A stretch of DNA of 64,000 nt from Aplidium turbinatum (Eukaryota > Chordata > Ascidiacea > Aplousobranchia > Polyclinidae): positions 21,664,498-21,728,497 of the forward strand of contig OU964921.1 of NCBI GenBank assembly GCA_918807975.1, written 5' to 3'. The notes below the pieces were generated by a model. The model did not search any database, was not told the origin of the DNA, and was given only the letters and a program-made list of their open reading frames with translations. This document shows, in pieces, positions 12,413-23,800 of the stretch. The number at the start of each line of letters is the position of its first letter. The first letter of the stretch is position 1. The position numbers and the translations under genes are program-made.

Positions 12413-12936
12413 TAGGGTGACCCAAAAAAAAATAAATTTTGATTTTTAAACTTTTTCTTGTTTAAACCTCTGCATTATAGTCCTAAATGACACCTTGCCA
12501 AATTTTGTTGAGATTGGTTCACATTTGACGCCCTAGCAGAGGGCCGGTACCCCCCGCCGGGTCAAAATCGGCCAATCTGGCTGTATCTCAGCAACCGGTA
12601 GGTCTAGAATGCTCAAACTTGGCTTTGAAGAAGCAGAATGCATGGTTTCCTATCTAACTTCCAGAGGGTTTTGGGGTCTAAACCAATTAGTTTATGAAAA
12701 AAATGCAAAAAACACATTTTTGACCAAATGTGCACCCCATAAACGTGTAATGTTAAACTTTTAGTTCAATATACAACACTAATTGACTAATGACACAAAA
12801 TTTAAAATACAAGCAACTTTTGTTTAATCATAGACAAGCTTTATTGCTTTACCACTTAACTTTTAACCACTGACCACAGTAATTAATTACCCATTAAATA
12901 ATTCAAGACAGTTTTTTTTTCATTTTTCGTATTAGT

Positions 12937-14165
12937 TTACCACTTAACATTTCTTAAAAATGATTTTGTGGTTGTGTCCAGCTTTTTGGTAGACAATGAT
13001 TTCTTGGCCATATCTCGAACTTTGGAACGGTAAGCATGAGTGACTTTGATTGCTTTGTCCAACTCTTTCTCACTACTTGGAGCAGAAGCCCTTTCCTCAA
13101 CATCAGTGACCATGCCCAAAACTCTCTCAACAACATGATTTGCAGCAGGCATGTTCTGTAGCACAGCTTTGAACGATGAAAACTCCTCCATATGGTGCCA
13201 AGATCTGGAACTTTCATGAGTCAGACATTCAAACTTGGGAAAAATTCTGATGAGTTTAAAAGAGTCTGGTCCGATCAAGTCCAGCAAGCGAGTGGAGTTT
13301 AGAAATGCATTTGAACTAAGTCCTTACCAATAACGGCTCTCTCAGAACTTGATCGAAATGTTTGCATCTTTTGCCACATTTAGACCTTGGTGGATACTGG
13401 ATATGCTCGCACGATCACTTGTAAAAGCAAACACAACGTGGCGCTCATTGAGGTACCACAGGTGCAGGTTGAGTTTCATGCGTGCAGTAACAGCCATTTC
13501 AAGGAAAAGGTCCAGGTAGCCTATGTTGCTTCTTTTAGAGGTGAGCTGAATGGCATTTTTGAGAGTGTTCCGCATTTTCAAGTCATACGCTGCAGCATTT
13601 GTCAAACTTGGGGATGTAAACCAATATTTAACATAAAAAAGTGTTAAAAAAGCAGCCAGTGAATATATATTCCCAAGGCCACAATCTTTTGTAAAAGTTG
13701 GATTTTCTGATAACTGACTGCTTGAACAAGGCAATTTGAATGGTATAAATGATCTTCGCCATCATACGTGCTAAACACACTTGGAGCCTTGAACGTATAA
13801 TATTGTATCCACGCCGGAATGTACCACCAAGAAAAAGAATGGACAATTTAGCCAACTTTTTGTAATCTTCTCGTATGTTTATTTCATTTTGAAGCCAACT
13901 GAACAAGAAATCTAGAACTGATTCTTTAATTCTATTCAATTTTCTGTTGTTCGTTTGGAAAGTTTCATAAACTTAAACATAATATATTGTTCACCCAAAC
14001 TTCTGCAAAGCTTTTAAATACAGCTTCATGTGGTGATTCTGTGTCACCGTAGACCACTGAAGCTGCTCCACCACAAACAAGCTCCATGATATGATGCCTG
14101 CAGGCTAGTTGAAGGATACTGTGTCCTATATGGCTTTGAAACGGTGACGCCACTTTTCTAACCAC
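12937..14165 (-). pseudogene. Transposase remnant of the palindromic element
   Basis: Minus-strand blocks in order from high to low coordinates: LQLACRHHIMELVCGGAAS (about 14120-14060), a block with REDYKKLAKLSILFLGG and ARMMAKIIYTIQ (13900-13720), YVKYWFTSPSLTNA and NLHLWYLNERHVVFAF (13650-13430), and the C-terminal block with LDLIGPDSFK and AANHVVERVLGMVTDVEERA (13287-12940). The order matches the protein in 1375-3810. CRHH with a preceding D is reminiscent of the catalytic core of hAT-like nucleases. Several frame changes separate the blocks. Confidence 0.6.
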
Positions 14166-14361
14166 TGTTTACTGCAGTTGTGTCAAAAACCAGACCCAAG
14201 ACTATTTTTATGTTGAAATTGACAGCATTCAGTGCTTCAATCACGTATCTTGTTTCATTCTTTGATCCATTTGGCCATCGTGTTTATCACATCAACCAAC
14301 ACTTCTGCCTCATTATTTAAACATTTCAGTACCACTGCAAGAACTGGCTTCTTCCAGTATG

Positions 14362-15063
14362 TTAACGCTTTTTTATGTTAAATATTAGTTTACATCCCCA
14401 AGTTTGACAAATGCTGAAGTGAATGACTAAGAAATGTGGAACGCTCTCACAAATGCCATTCCTAAATGAAGCAACATAGGCTACCTGGACCTTCTCCTTG
14501 AAATGGCTGTTGGTGCTCGCCTGAAACTCAACCTGCACCTGTGGTACCTCATTGAGCGCCACGTTGTGTTTGCTTTTGCAAGTGATTGTGTGAGCATAAT
14601 TATCCACCAAGGTCTAAATGTGGCAAAAGATGCAAACATTTTGATCAAGTTCTGAGAGAGCCGTTACTGGAAAGGGCTTGGTTCAAATGCATACTATTCA
14701 AAACTCCACTCGCTTGCTGGACTTGATCGGACCAGACTCTTTTGAACTCATTAGAGTTTTTCCCAAGTTTGAATGTCTGACTCTTAAAATCCCAGATCTT
14801 GGCACCATATGGAGGAGTTTTCATCGTTCAAAGCTGTGCTACAGAACATGCCTGCTGCAAATCATGTTGTTGAGAGAGTTTTGGGCATGGTCACTGATGT
14901 TGAGGAAAGGGCTTCTGCCCCAAGTAGTGAGAAAGAGTTGGACAAAGCAATCAAAGTCACTCATGCTTACCAATCCAAAGTTCGAGATATGGCCAAGAAG
15001 TCATTGTCTAGCAAAAAGCTGGACACAACCACAAAATCATTTTTAAGAAATGTTAAGTGGTAA
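14362..15063 (+). pseudogene. Mirror copy of the transposase C-terminus in the right arm
   Basis: The right arm repeats, on the opposite strand, the C-terminal coding segment of the left arm: LDLIGPDSFE, FPKFECL, MEEFSSFKAVLQNMPAANHVVERVL, ending KSFLRNVKW as on the left. Differences between arms are few and scattered. The mirrored position (15063 against 12937) fits a fold-back structure rather than two insertions. Confidence 0.7.
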
Positions 15064-16048
15064 ACTAATACGAAAAATGAAAAAAAAAACTGTCTTGAAT
15101 TATTTAATGGGTAACTAATTACTGTGGTCAGTGGTTGAAAGTTAAGTGGTAAACCAAAGTGCAAAAGCAATAAAGCTTGTCTATGATTAAACAAAAGTTG
15201 CTTGTATTTTAAATTTTGTGTGATTAGTCAATTAGTGTTGTATACTAAACTAAAAGTTGAACAATACACGTTTATGGGGTGCACATTTGGTCAAAAATGT
15301 GTTTTTTGCATTTTTTTCATAAACTAATTGGTTTAGACCCCAAAACCCTCTGGAAGTTAGATAGGAAACCATGCATTCTGCTTCTTCAAAGCCAAGTTTG
15401 AGCATTCTAGGCCTACCGGTTGCTGAGATACAGCCAGATTGGCCGATTTTGACCCGGCGGGGGGTACCGGCCCACTGCTAGGGCGTCAAATGTGAACCAA
15501 TCTCAACAAAACTTGGCAAGGTGTCATTTTAGACTATAATGCAGAGGTCTAAACAAGAAAAAGCTTAAAAATCAAAATTTAGTTTTTTTTGGGTCACCCT
15601 ACTATATATATAACCGTGGGCTTAACTACTGTACTACAATCGAAAGTATAAATTTTCTTGTAGCCTACCAAATTGTACGAAACTTAGCACATCAAAAACT
15701 ATATGATTGTATTTATTTTTGCCATACAAGTTATATTTATGGCAATTTTAAACCGCTTTGCGACCCACTGTGAATGGTCTCGCGACCCACTGTGAATGGT
15801 CTCGCGACCCAAATTTGGGTCGCGATCCACTATTTGCGGACCCCTGCTCTACAAACTGAATTCAAATCCTACTTTCTAGAGCTTAGCAGAGATGCTTTTA
15901 CACTTGTAAAGAATCCATTTCGTGTTAACATTGAGCAAGTGGATGACGAGTTGCAAGATGAACTAATTGACCTTAGAAATGACTCAGGCTGTCGTGACCT
16001 ATTTGAAGATGTGCCTGCCACTGAATTCTGGATCCAAGTGTCCTCATC

Positions 16049-16782
16049 CACAACCTACTAGAACACGGCCAATTATGTTGCTATTTGAGAAAATTTCTAA
16101 GAGTCTGAATTGTTACAATCATAGCTATGACAAACCTGTCATTTTCCCATTTCCAGAAGTAAGTAAAATAAGGAATATTTGCACCCAGACATATGTTTGG
16201 CTTGTTTTGACGGAGATTAGATGTGTATGTTGAGCACAATTTATGCAATAATAATGTAAAACATGTAAGACTTTCCAACTGCATCCTGGGGTTAGTCTCA
16301 TCATACAGTCCTTAGGTTTTTTTGTATAGCAGAATCTTTCGCCAATAGCCATGTTTTACTTGCTAAATTAACCTTGGCGAAAAACAAAACGAACTACCGG
16401 TAAAGTTTAAATTGGCACGTCAAATGAACAGTTTACAACATAGAATCCACAAAAAATCCTTGACATTTTATATGGAACAGAGAATTGCACCAAAAGCGAT
16501 ACACCAAACCATACTACCTCCAGGGTACAGTTGGAAAGTCTTACATATTACATTATCAAATATTACATATTATATTATTGTATAAATTGTGCTCAAGGTA
16601 CATACCTAATCTCCGGTTAAACAAGCCAAACATAATTTATGTGTGAGTGCAAATATTGCTTATTTTACTTACTTCTGGAAATGGGAAGATGACAGGTTTG
16701 TAATACCTATGATTGTAACAATTCAGACTCTTAGAAATTTCCTCAAATAGCGACATATTTGGCCGTGTTCTAGTAGGTCGTG
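16049..16782. mobile_element. Small palindromic insertion, 734 bp
   Basis: The ends are CACAACCTACTAG and CTAGTAGGTCGTG, with 7-bp duplication CCTCATC (16042-16048, 16783-16789). The arms (about 16049-16305 and 16500-16782) are inverted copies of each other. Each arm contains the frame RPxMxLFExISKSLNCYNH...PVIFPFPEVSK, followed by AGAAGTAAGTAA, which looks like a splice donor. It interrupts the hAT transposase C-terminus. Confidence 0.8.
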
Positions 16783-17171
16783 CCTCATCATATCCACAAA
16801 TCAGCAAAAATTGTCTTATGAAACTACTGCCTTTCACCAGCACGTGGTTGTGTGAGTCAGCATTTTCATTTCTATTGAACATAAAATCCAAGCCGCGCAA
16901 CAGACTTGAAGTTGCAGCTGACATACGCTGCGCACTCTCATCGACTGCACCCAGAATACAAAGTCTTGTGGACAAACTACAGCAACAACCTTCTCATTAA
17001 ATTTGTGTGAATGTTCAGCTGATTAATTTATTGCGTTGTTGAAACTTGGTGTTTTTCGTTGATGAAGTTTTTCATTAGGTGTTTTTCATTAAACGTTAAT
17101 GGGCCAACGCCATTTTTTTAATAATTCAGTGGGCCATGAGCAAAAAAAGGTTGAAAACCCCTGGTATAGGG

Positions 17172-18600
17172 TATGACGATATCTAGCAATAATTGTTTTA
17201 TAGGTTGGTTTCCCAAACTTTTTTGGGCCATGGATCACTATTTGTGAATCTGTTTATTTGCGGACCCCCAATACAAAAGTAAAAATGAATAAAACCGAAT
17301 TCTTTTTATTTATACAAAATTGATAAATTTTTCATACTCTGGTATACTCACAAATCCACACTGCAGATGCATCTTTGTGCTACTACCTATTACTGATTCA
17401 TTTGTTTTTTTTCTTTGTTTGCTTTTTTGTTTAGTTCCATTTTTATCTTGAAACTAACCAGTTATACAAGTTAGTTTATGAACATTTTGTGTATTGAATA
17501 GCTTGAACCACAATACTTGTTTAGAGCTGTTTTGTGCTAAAATGCCCAAAATAGTTTTTTTTAATAACTGCTTTTCTACTCAAGATAGGCACAATCACTG
17601 TTCAGAAAGCAGATAGGAAATCATGTTTTCTGCATCTTTTGACACAAAAACTGTATCTCTAGCTCCAGCAGTTTTTGAGATATGAAGATTTGGTATTTTG
17701 GGGGAGGGCGCAGAACTTCAGGGAGAGAGGGCCACCCCTAAATCAATTTCAAATTCAAAAATGTTTTGCAGGAGTTATTTTTTCTGACAAACACACCATT
17801 TAAAAGGGTGTCCTCAGCAAAATTCAATACATTTTCGTTTTTACCAAGTAAGCCACACCCCCGAGACTTTTGCATGTGATGGTCAAGCTCAAGCTCATGA
17901 TTTCACAGCTGCATTTGCTATTGAAGGAGTTGGGTTACATATTTGAAACTTGAACTGTTTATAGCTTAGGCAAAGAAGATTTTTTTCTGAAAGTTTCAAC
18001 TTCCTGAATGACTGTCCACAGGGTCAAATATTAACCACAAGATGGCGCATTTTGAGCTTTTTTGTCGGACTTCATCTTTGCACCCTCCAAACTTCAATAA
18101 TTTTACATTTGTTTGGTGTCAGTCTCATAGGGGTTAATTACCAACTAGTATAGAATAATGATATGCAAAATGGTAGTTCTGGGACTATTGGTTTGGGAGA
18201 TAGCAGACATCAAAAATTGATGTAATTTTTTCAAATATAAAAAATTTCAATTTTTGAAAGGTTTTATATCTAAAACTAATTTGAAATTAGCAATTTTGAT
18301 GGTAGATAGGAAAACTAGGGCTGCTTCTTAATCAGAATACCAAATTTCAGATTTGTAAATGCTTTACATGAAAAGTTGTGAAGACCTAAACATTAAGAAA
18401 AATTTACATGCGAACGCAGTTTGAGGGACCTTGGTGACTATGAAGTAAACGTCTTGAAATAATGAGCTGAAATTTTTTTTGTGTTCAATATGAAGCTTTA
18501 GTGTGAATTTCATGAAAATCTAAGAGGGTCGAGCTTGCACTTTTCCAAAAACCTGTTGAGTTGACATGGAATGACCTGATTGTTGAAGTGTTGTTGCTGT
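17172..18600. other. No gene seen; possible hAT end at 17205
   Basis: AT-rich. A degenerate hAT-like end (GGTTTCCCAAACTTTTTTGGG) begins near 17205, without a matching partner or duplication that I could verify. The remainder has no coding potential or recognised repeat. Confidence 0.45.
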
Positions 18601-18666
18601 GGAATTATTCCATCCATTAGGTGCCACTGAAAGGAGAGCAGTCCTTAACGTGCGTTGCTCAAGCGC

Positions 18667-18752
18667 ACATCCCTAGAATCGAACCAGCGCGACTTGAACT
18701 TGAAGCTTCTTCGTTTCAGAAGTGATGCGCTAACCAACTGAACTATCGGGCA
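18667..18752 (-). repeat. tRNA-derived sequence (tRNA pseudogene or SINE head)
   Basis: The minus strand reads GCCCGATAGTTCAGTTGGTT...AGCGC (A-box-like TAGTTCAGTTGGTTAGCGC) and GGTTCGATTC (perfect B box). An anticodon-like arm CTTC...GAAG is present. The 3' acceptor side does not pair with GCCCGAT, so a functional tRNA is unlikely. Confidence 0.55.
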
Positions 18753-19239
18753 ATGGGTATTCCTCCACAACACTCGACCAGAAAGATGCAATAGCTGTTT
18801 GATTGAAACTAAGCATTAAAGTTTGATCAGATGATAATTAGTATTGAAATTTAAAACTCGTTAAGGCTTGCACCACCAGCCTTCAATACGGGTCTGCTAC
18901 TATTTGGTGAGTCCGATTCGGTGAGAGCCTTTTTCGGTGAGTTCCCTATTCGGTGATTTTTTTAAAAAAAATTTGAAAATTATCGGGTACCGTAGCTTAA
19001 TTATCATTGCCGCTTTTACATCGTTTTAACGTCTCTAAACGTTGAAATAAGACCCTAAATCTAGGGTCCACGTCTTTTAGGCGCTGGTCTAATAGGCGCG
19101 CACACCGTGGCGTCTGGATATTTAGGTGCGGAGCACTGTGGCGCCCGTTCATTTAGGTGTTATTCCTAGTAAAGTCTGTAGATTGTATCAGCTTGGCAGG
19201 TAGGGGCGTAGGGCAATGCTTTTCACACAAAATATTATA

Positions 19240-19665
19240 TTGAACAGGAAAGTATATTGTTTTGTTAATGCGTGTGCGTTGTTGGTCATGGCTTCAGTGC
19301 GTGAAGTTGCTTAAACTGGCAGTGCTTTTTCACACAAAATGTTATATTACACAGAAAAAATATATGGGTGAAGCTGCTTGAACCGGAAATGCTTTTCACT
19401 CAAAATGTTATATTGAACAGAAAAATATGTTACGGCTTCCGTGAGTGAAGCTGCTTAAACCGGCAATGATTTTCACACAAAATGTTATATTGAACAGAAA
19501 AATATGTTATGGCTTCCGTGAGTGAAGCTGCTTAAACCGGCAATGATTTTCACACAAAATGTTATATTGAACAGAAAAATATGTTATGGCTTCCGTGAGT
19601 GAAGCTGCTTGAACCGGCAATGATTTTCACATAAAATGTTACATTGAACAGAAAAATATGTTTTT
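19240..19665. repeat. 77-bp tandem repeat array in the left arm
   Basis: Successive units contain GAACAGAAAAATATGTTATGG, CTTCCGTGAGTGAAGCTGC and GGCAATGATTTTCACAC; GGCTTCCGTGAGTG recurs at a spacing of 77 bp (near 19433, 19510 and 19587), with more diverged units before. About five units in all. The right arm (23930-24000) has the corresponding sequence only once. Confidence 0.85.
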
Positions 19666-19964
19666 TTTTTAATGCGCGTGTTCAGCATTTATTTGTTGTT
19701 AGTCCAGGTTTGCGCCGGCGAAAGCTTTATCAATAAATTATTCAAGTTTCCAAAAATGTATGAGATTGAGTTCACTTTTAGTTAGGTCAAAGAATAACTA
19801 AACATCAGTAAAAAATGTACCGTAGGCTGTACCCAAGCGGGCGGTAGGCTTGAGTGAAGAGTAACTTAGTTTTCCGTCAAAACCCGGACTAGGTTTAATA
19901 ACGAGCGAAGTCTCACCATTATGCTTGCAACTTGTAGCCAAGGTGTAGCCTATATGCTCTAGTA

Positions 19965-20895
19965 GTAGTAGTAGTCCAGTTTTAATCCGGTGATGTCCCC
20001 GTTACCGAGGGTGGCCGGATTCACCTCCAAGTGCCGCAATCGTCTTCACACCCTGCCTCCACATCGATCTGTCTAGCGCGTCCTCTCTTGTCAAGCCCAC
20101 CTTGCTGCTTTCTTCCTCAACTTGCTTTTTCCATGTTTTCTTTGGTCTTCCTTGTTTTCTACGACCCTCCACTCGCAACTCCAGCGCTCTTCTCAAAACA
20201 TCATCTTCATCCCTTCTCAAAACATGCCCATACCACCTCACTCCATTCGCTTTTGCCAACTTATCAACACTCTCATTCAACCCAAGCAAGCTCATAAGTT
20301 CTTCGGTATTCCTTTTGTCCATCAGCTTTACACCACACATTGCTCTCACCATCGCTCTCTCAGTTCTTCTTAAAATCGCCAATTCGTTTTCCCGTAAGCA
20401 CCATGTCTCACTTCCGTACAGCATTGCAGATCTCACACAACTAATATAAATTCTTCCTCTCATTTTCAACGGAAATCTTCTACCACATAACAACTCTCGA
20501 CACTCTCTGAATTTCACCCAACCAAACCTTCCTCTTGCAGTCACTGCCGCTTCACAACCACCACTGGCATTCAATCTATCTCCTAGATAGCAAAAGGCAT
20601 TTACTGATTCAACTTCGTCATTCAGCTTTTCAACAGGACCAATCATTCCTTCCTCAATCTTCTTGCATCTTTCACATTCAAAACCATCTCCAGATCTGCA
20701 TGTCACTCTCTTCATCTTTGCACATCTTCCATGCACCCATTTCTTGCATTTCGTACATGTAACAGAATTTGCCATCACTCTTCTTCCGCAGACGCCACAT
20801 AAAAAATAAAAGTTAAAATAAAAGTTAATAATAAACTGCTTTGTAGAAATGTATTCATGTGAACAGTAGTAGAGCGTCTTACGCGTTCTCGTCAC
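19965..20895 (-). pseudogene. LINE ORF2 tail with PHD-like finger (LINE-A)
   Basis: One long open frame on the minus strand (297 codons). An N-terminal cysteine-rich finger, CGVCGRR...CTKCKKWVHGRCA...CERC (C-x2-C, C-x2-C-x4-H-x2-C, C-x2-C), is followed by FCYLGDRLNASGGCEAAV, SAMLYGSETWCLREN, RRTERAMVRAMCGV and VRWYGHVLRRDED, then RRKQGRPKKTW, the usual C-terminal part of LINE reverse transcriptases of the RTE/CR1 sort. The catalytic palm is missing: 5' truncated, with some foreign codons at the start. The 3' end is a short TAC repeat (19959-19975), a likely LINE tail. Three more copies: 52385-53990, 56690-57120 and 57785-58107. Confidence 0.8.
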
Positions 20896-21295
20896 ATGGC
20901 CAATCCATCCCGAACAGAAGTAATTTATATTTAATCTAAATTACCAGACATTTTTCACACAAATCTGTTGTATTTACGCGGTAAAAACATGTCATGTGAT
21001 CGACGTAGACGCACAATCTTGACATCAAATGAAAGCATACATCTTCAGCTATCCGAAGATGCAAAGCTTTGCAATAAAATTTAAAACATTCTATGTACAA
21101 CTAGCAACTTTCCAAAAGGTATTTTTTCTAATTTCTAAAAAAATTAAAAATTGGCAGAAAAGTGTACTTCATTATAATTTTTACTACCCAAGCATGATAC
21201 AATAATATGAAAATATATGTAGTTTAATCGAATGCCAAAACAATTCTGCACATGAGAAAAAATTTACTTCGTTTCTACGCGCAATACTTTAGGAC

Positions 21296-21700
21296 AGCGG
21301 TTCTCAAACTTTTTCAAAAAAATTGTTGAACGGTCCCTTTGCGATTTTTTCAACGACTCACGCGCCTTCAAGACTTAAGGCAAATTAGCGCAAAAACTGC
21401 AAACGATTAATAGTTTATTTGTTATATGCAATTAAAAATGCACACGTCAATAAAATGGGTGCACCTGCTTGGGTGTTATCAGTTCTATGTTAGGTTCCGT
21501 TTGGTTCAATATGATCTTGATGTGTTACCAAATGTCTTTCAGCTTGCTAGGTTCTAGAGCAAAACTTGCTAAAACTTTACAGCACAGCACGCACTGCGGC
21601 TTTTTTTTCTCCTCCAGCATGTTTCGCAGTGAAACCAAATTGAACATAGGCAGTGGCGCCGCCAGACCTTCAACAATGGGGGGGAAAAAATATTGACAGT
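21296..21700 (-). pseudogene. hAT remnant: terminus and BED-finger scrap
   Basis: CAGCGGTTCTCAAACTTTTT at 21296 is a typical hAT end. On the minus strand, 21650-21525 encodes KKPQCVLCCKVLASFALEPSKLK, the BED-type zinc finger found at the start of ZBED5-like hAT transposases (compare CVVCSKVL at 44130). The second half of the finger is decayed. A partner end could be AAAAAGGTTGAGAACCACTG at 27631-27650, but the flanking 8 bp differ. Confidence 0.55.
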
Positions 21701-22507
21701 GCAAGACAGTAGCATAGTCAGAAATTTTGAAAGACTGGGTGTTGACGGCCGACGAGCGAAGCCCGAAGGCGACACTTATCGGCGGGGGGCCTCCCCCAGA
21801 AAATTTTGAAAATTTACATTCAGTTTGGTGCATTCTGAGAGCATTTTCAACAAAATTGTGGGTATGAATATTCATGTAAAATGGTGCTGTCGGGTGGTAT
21901 AGCAAAAGGTTAAGATCATGTTTTCTTCGGCATTTTTCGGAAATAAAGCTAAGTCTCTATGTTTTCTTGTTGCTAATTCCTGGCTGAGATATTTGAATAT
22001 TTGGTATTGGCAAAACTCGCTCTTTTAATGCAGTTTCGTTTAAAATTAGGCAAATTTGTTTTAGAGACATAGGTTGATTGCTTTTTTTGCAAGATTATTA
22101 CAGTTTTATTATTTATCAATTTTCTCCTTGGTTGATCCAAAAAGCGATCTTATTCCGGTAAGTCACTGACTTTTATGCTTTAAGGTTAACCCAAACTTTA
22201 GAAAGTGTAACGTCATAGACGTCATACATCTTGATGAGTGTCAAACAAAAAGCTTTGAGACAATGAAGTTACTGTACTTTATTTCTGATTTATTCAAGTT
22301 TTGTATAACGAATAGCTGTTCACTGTTCAGACGTTAATCTAGATCGAACAAGTGATCTCAGCAGTTACAGATGGCGTGCATCCTTGCACAGTTTGACGTG
22401 TAATTACTTCATAGGCTACAGCTTTTCTTGCAAACAATGTATTAACATCCGTAAATTCAATTTCAAAGGTTGAAACCTCCAACCCCCCTCCCTTGGCTAC
22501 GCCATTG
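21651..22507. mobile_element. Possible small TIR element
   Basis: CAGTGGCGCCGCCAGACC at 21651 faces GGCTACGCCATTG ending at 22507, with G-rich and C-rich subterminal runs. No target duplication was found, so the borders are uncertain. No gene inside. Confidence 0.35.
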
Positions 22508-22509
22508 GT

Positions 22510-23800
22510 GCAAGACATGCAAGACAGTGATATATTATTTAATTTCTCTTGTTTTCTACTGCAATTGTCTACTGCAATATAGGCTAGCCTAGCAAAAGTC
22601 CCACATTTTTCGCTAGCCATGGCTAGCGAAATTCTGCGTAGCTTTTTTCCAGATTGAAAAAACATTTTTTTACAAATGCACTTTCTGATTATCCAACAGT
22701 CTGTTAGTTAAATATGCCTCATGATTTTGACTAGTCTGTTAGTTGACAGAGAAATTATCAAATACTGTACTGAAACATTGTGAAAACGTTTTTCCATGCT
22801 TGGAAAATACAGATGTCAAAACATAGTAGATATATCAAATGCAAAGGCGGTCACATGTGTATTGCGTAGCCTATGGCATTGTGAGAATTGAGGCTAATAA
22901 AAGTTAATGAAATAAATATACTGTGACGGCCACCGGGCGTAGTTCAACTGCAATAAATACTCAGCCGGTGTTAAATGATTTTTACTCTTAATCTTTTTTC
23001 TTCTTATCCACGAAGATTTCATCAGGAAAATGCACAACAATATCAAATGATAAGTTTAAAACAGTTATAGTCAACATGTTTCTACGTTTATTAGACGTAA
23101 ACAAGCTTCACTGAATGTAAATATAATCAATTGAAACGCTAACCCCAGCCAGCTAAATCTGCTGATTTTACATGGATTCAACTTTGTAGGGCGTTGAATC
23201 GATGTAAAATATCCGCAATCTTGCTCGCGGGGACGCAAGTCTTCCAATTTAACGGCAATAAGCAACGCAATATCCTCAGAAATAAAAGAATGAGAAAAGA
23301 ATTTTACTACAAGTGAAACGTATTAAGCTAAAACCTCAATTGCTAAGGTAACAGGGATCAGTTGTCAGTAGATGATACAGAAAATATATTTCGCACTTAT
23401 TCGGTGCATTTTCAGTTCTGATCAGAACTGAAGTTTGGAAAATTTGAAAAATTTTAAGCAAAACGTTTACGTAATTTAGCCTACAGTCTTTTTGATCGAG
23501 AAATTCCAAAGTAAGGGGTTGCCTAGCCAGTTTTGACTGCCAATTCCAATGAGTAAAAGAAAAAAAATCCACTGTGTCCCCATCTTTAAGAAGTCCTCAT
23601 CTGATAACTGCACAGCCAAAATATTTTTTTTTAATTAGCCAAAAAAGGACATGCAAAGACTATGGATCTGCCATCATTTACATTATTTTTTTGCTTGAAA
23701 TAGGCTACCTTTTAACCTTGGACGTAGGGATACTTCCTTGGTCATCATGGCAAAAATCCCAAGACGTGTGTATACGTCCGTGGTCGCGAAAGAGTTAACT
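22510..23800. other. No gene seen
   Basis: AT-rich interior of the long-armed element. It contains one palindromic motif of the dispersed type (TTTTACATGGATTCAA...TTGAATCGATGTAAAA, 23167-23209). No coding sequence that I can support. Confidence 0.5.

Larger units (their letters stand above)
12413..15601. mobile_element. Palindromic TIR transposon, arms about 1.24 kb
   Basis: The ends are TAGGGTGACCCAAAA and TTTTGGGTCACCCTA. The left arm (12413 to about 13646) is the inverse complement of the right arm (about 14360-15601) over nearly the whole length; the unique centre is about 0.7 kb. Both arms carry the same coding segment. No clear target duplication was found (left flank ...GGCTA, right flank CTATATA...), so a deletion or rearrangement at the border is possible. 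Confidence 0.85.
11161..15846. mobile_element. hAT-type element inside the hAT transposase
   Basis: The ends are CAGGGGTCCGCAAATA and TATTTGCGGACCCCTG with exact 8-bp duplication CTCTACAA (11153-11160, 15847-15854). Subterminal motifs GCGACCCA are repeated at the right end (15758-15825). Its own sequence is only about 110 bp on the left and 245 bp on the right; the rest is a LINE piece and a palindromic transposon. No transposase of its own was seen. Confidence 0.92.
10513..17000 (+). pseudogene. hAT transposase (ZBED/SCAND3-like), in three pieces
   Basis: Piece 1 (10513-11160): CTDGAQAMLGAKSGF carries the second catalytic aspartate, followed by HCFIHRAALA and KVRWLSRGNLVARVFEL. Piece 2 (15855-16048): LQTEFKSYFLELS to ATEFWIQVSSS. 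Piece 3 (16790-17000): ISKNCLMKLLPFTSTWLCES then NIKSKPRNRLEVAADIR, the hAT C-terminal dimerization region. Removing the two insertions and one copy of each target duplication joins the codons without loss: V-S-S-S-Y-P across the 16049 insertion. This is the ZBED5/SCAND3-like (Charlie-type) hAT line. It is non-functional because of the insertions and the missing N-terminus. Confidence 0.85.
10267..17163 (+). mobile_element. hAT transposon with nested insertions
   Basis: The ends are CAGAGGTTTTCAACC and GGTTGAAAACCCCTG with the 8-bp duplication GTATAGGG. It carries a broken plus-strand hAT transposase in three pieces. Insertions inside: 11161-15846 and 16049-16782. Without them the element would be about 1.5 kb. 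The transposase lacks the N-terminal zinc finger and the first part of the catalytic domain, so this copy was probably already internally deleted. Confidence 0.92.

Noticed and set aside
18667-18752. Functional tRNA gene
   Set aside because: A and B boxes are present but the acceptor stem does not pair.
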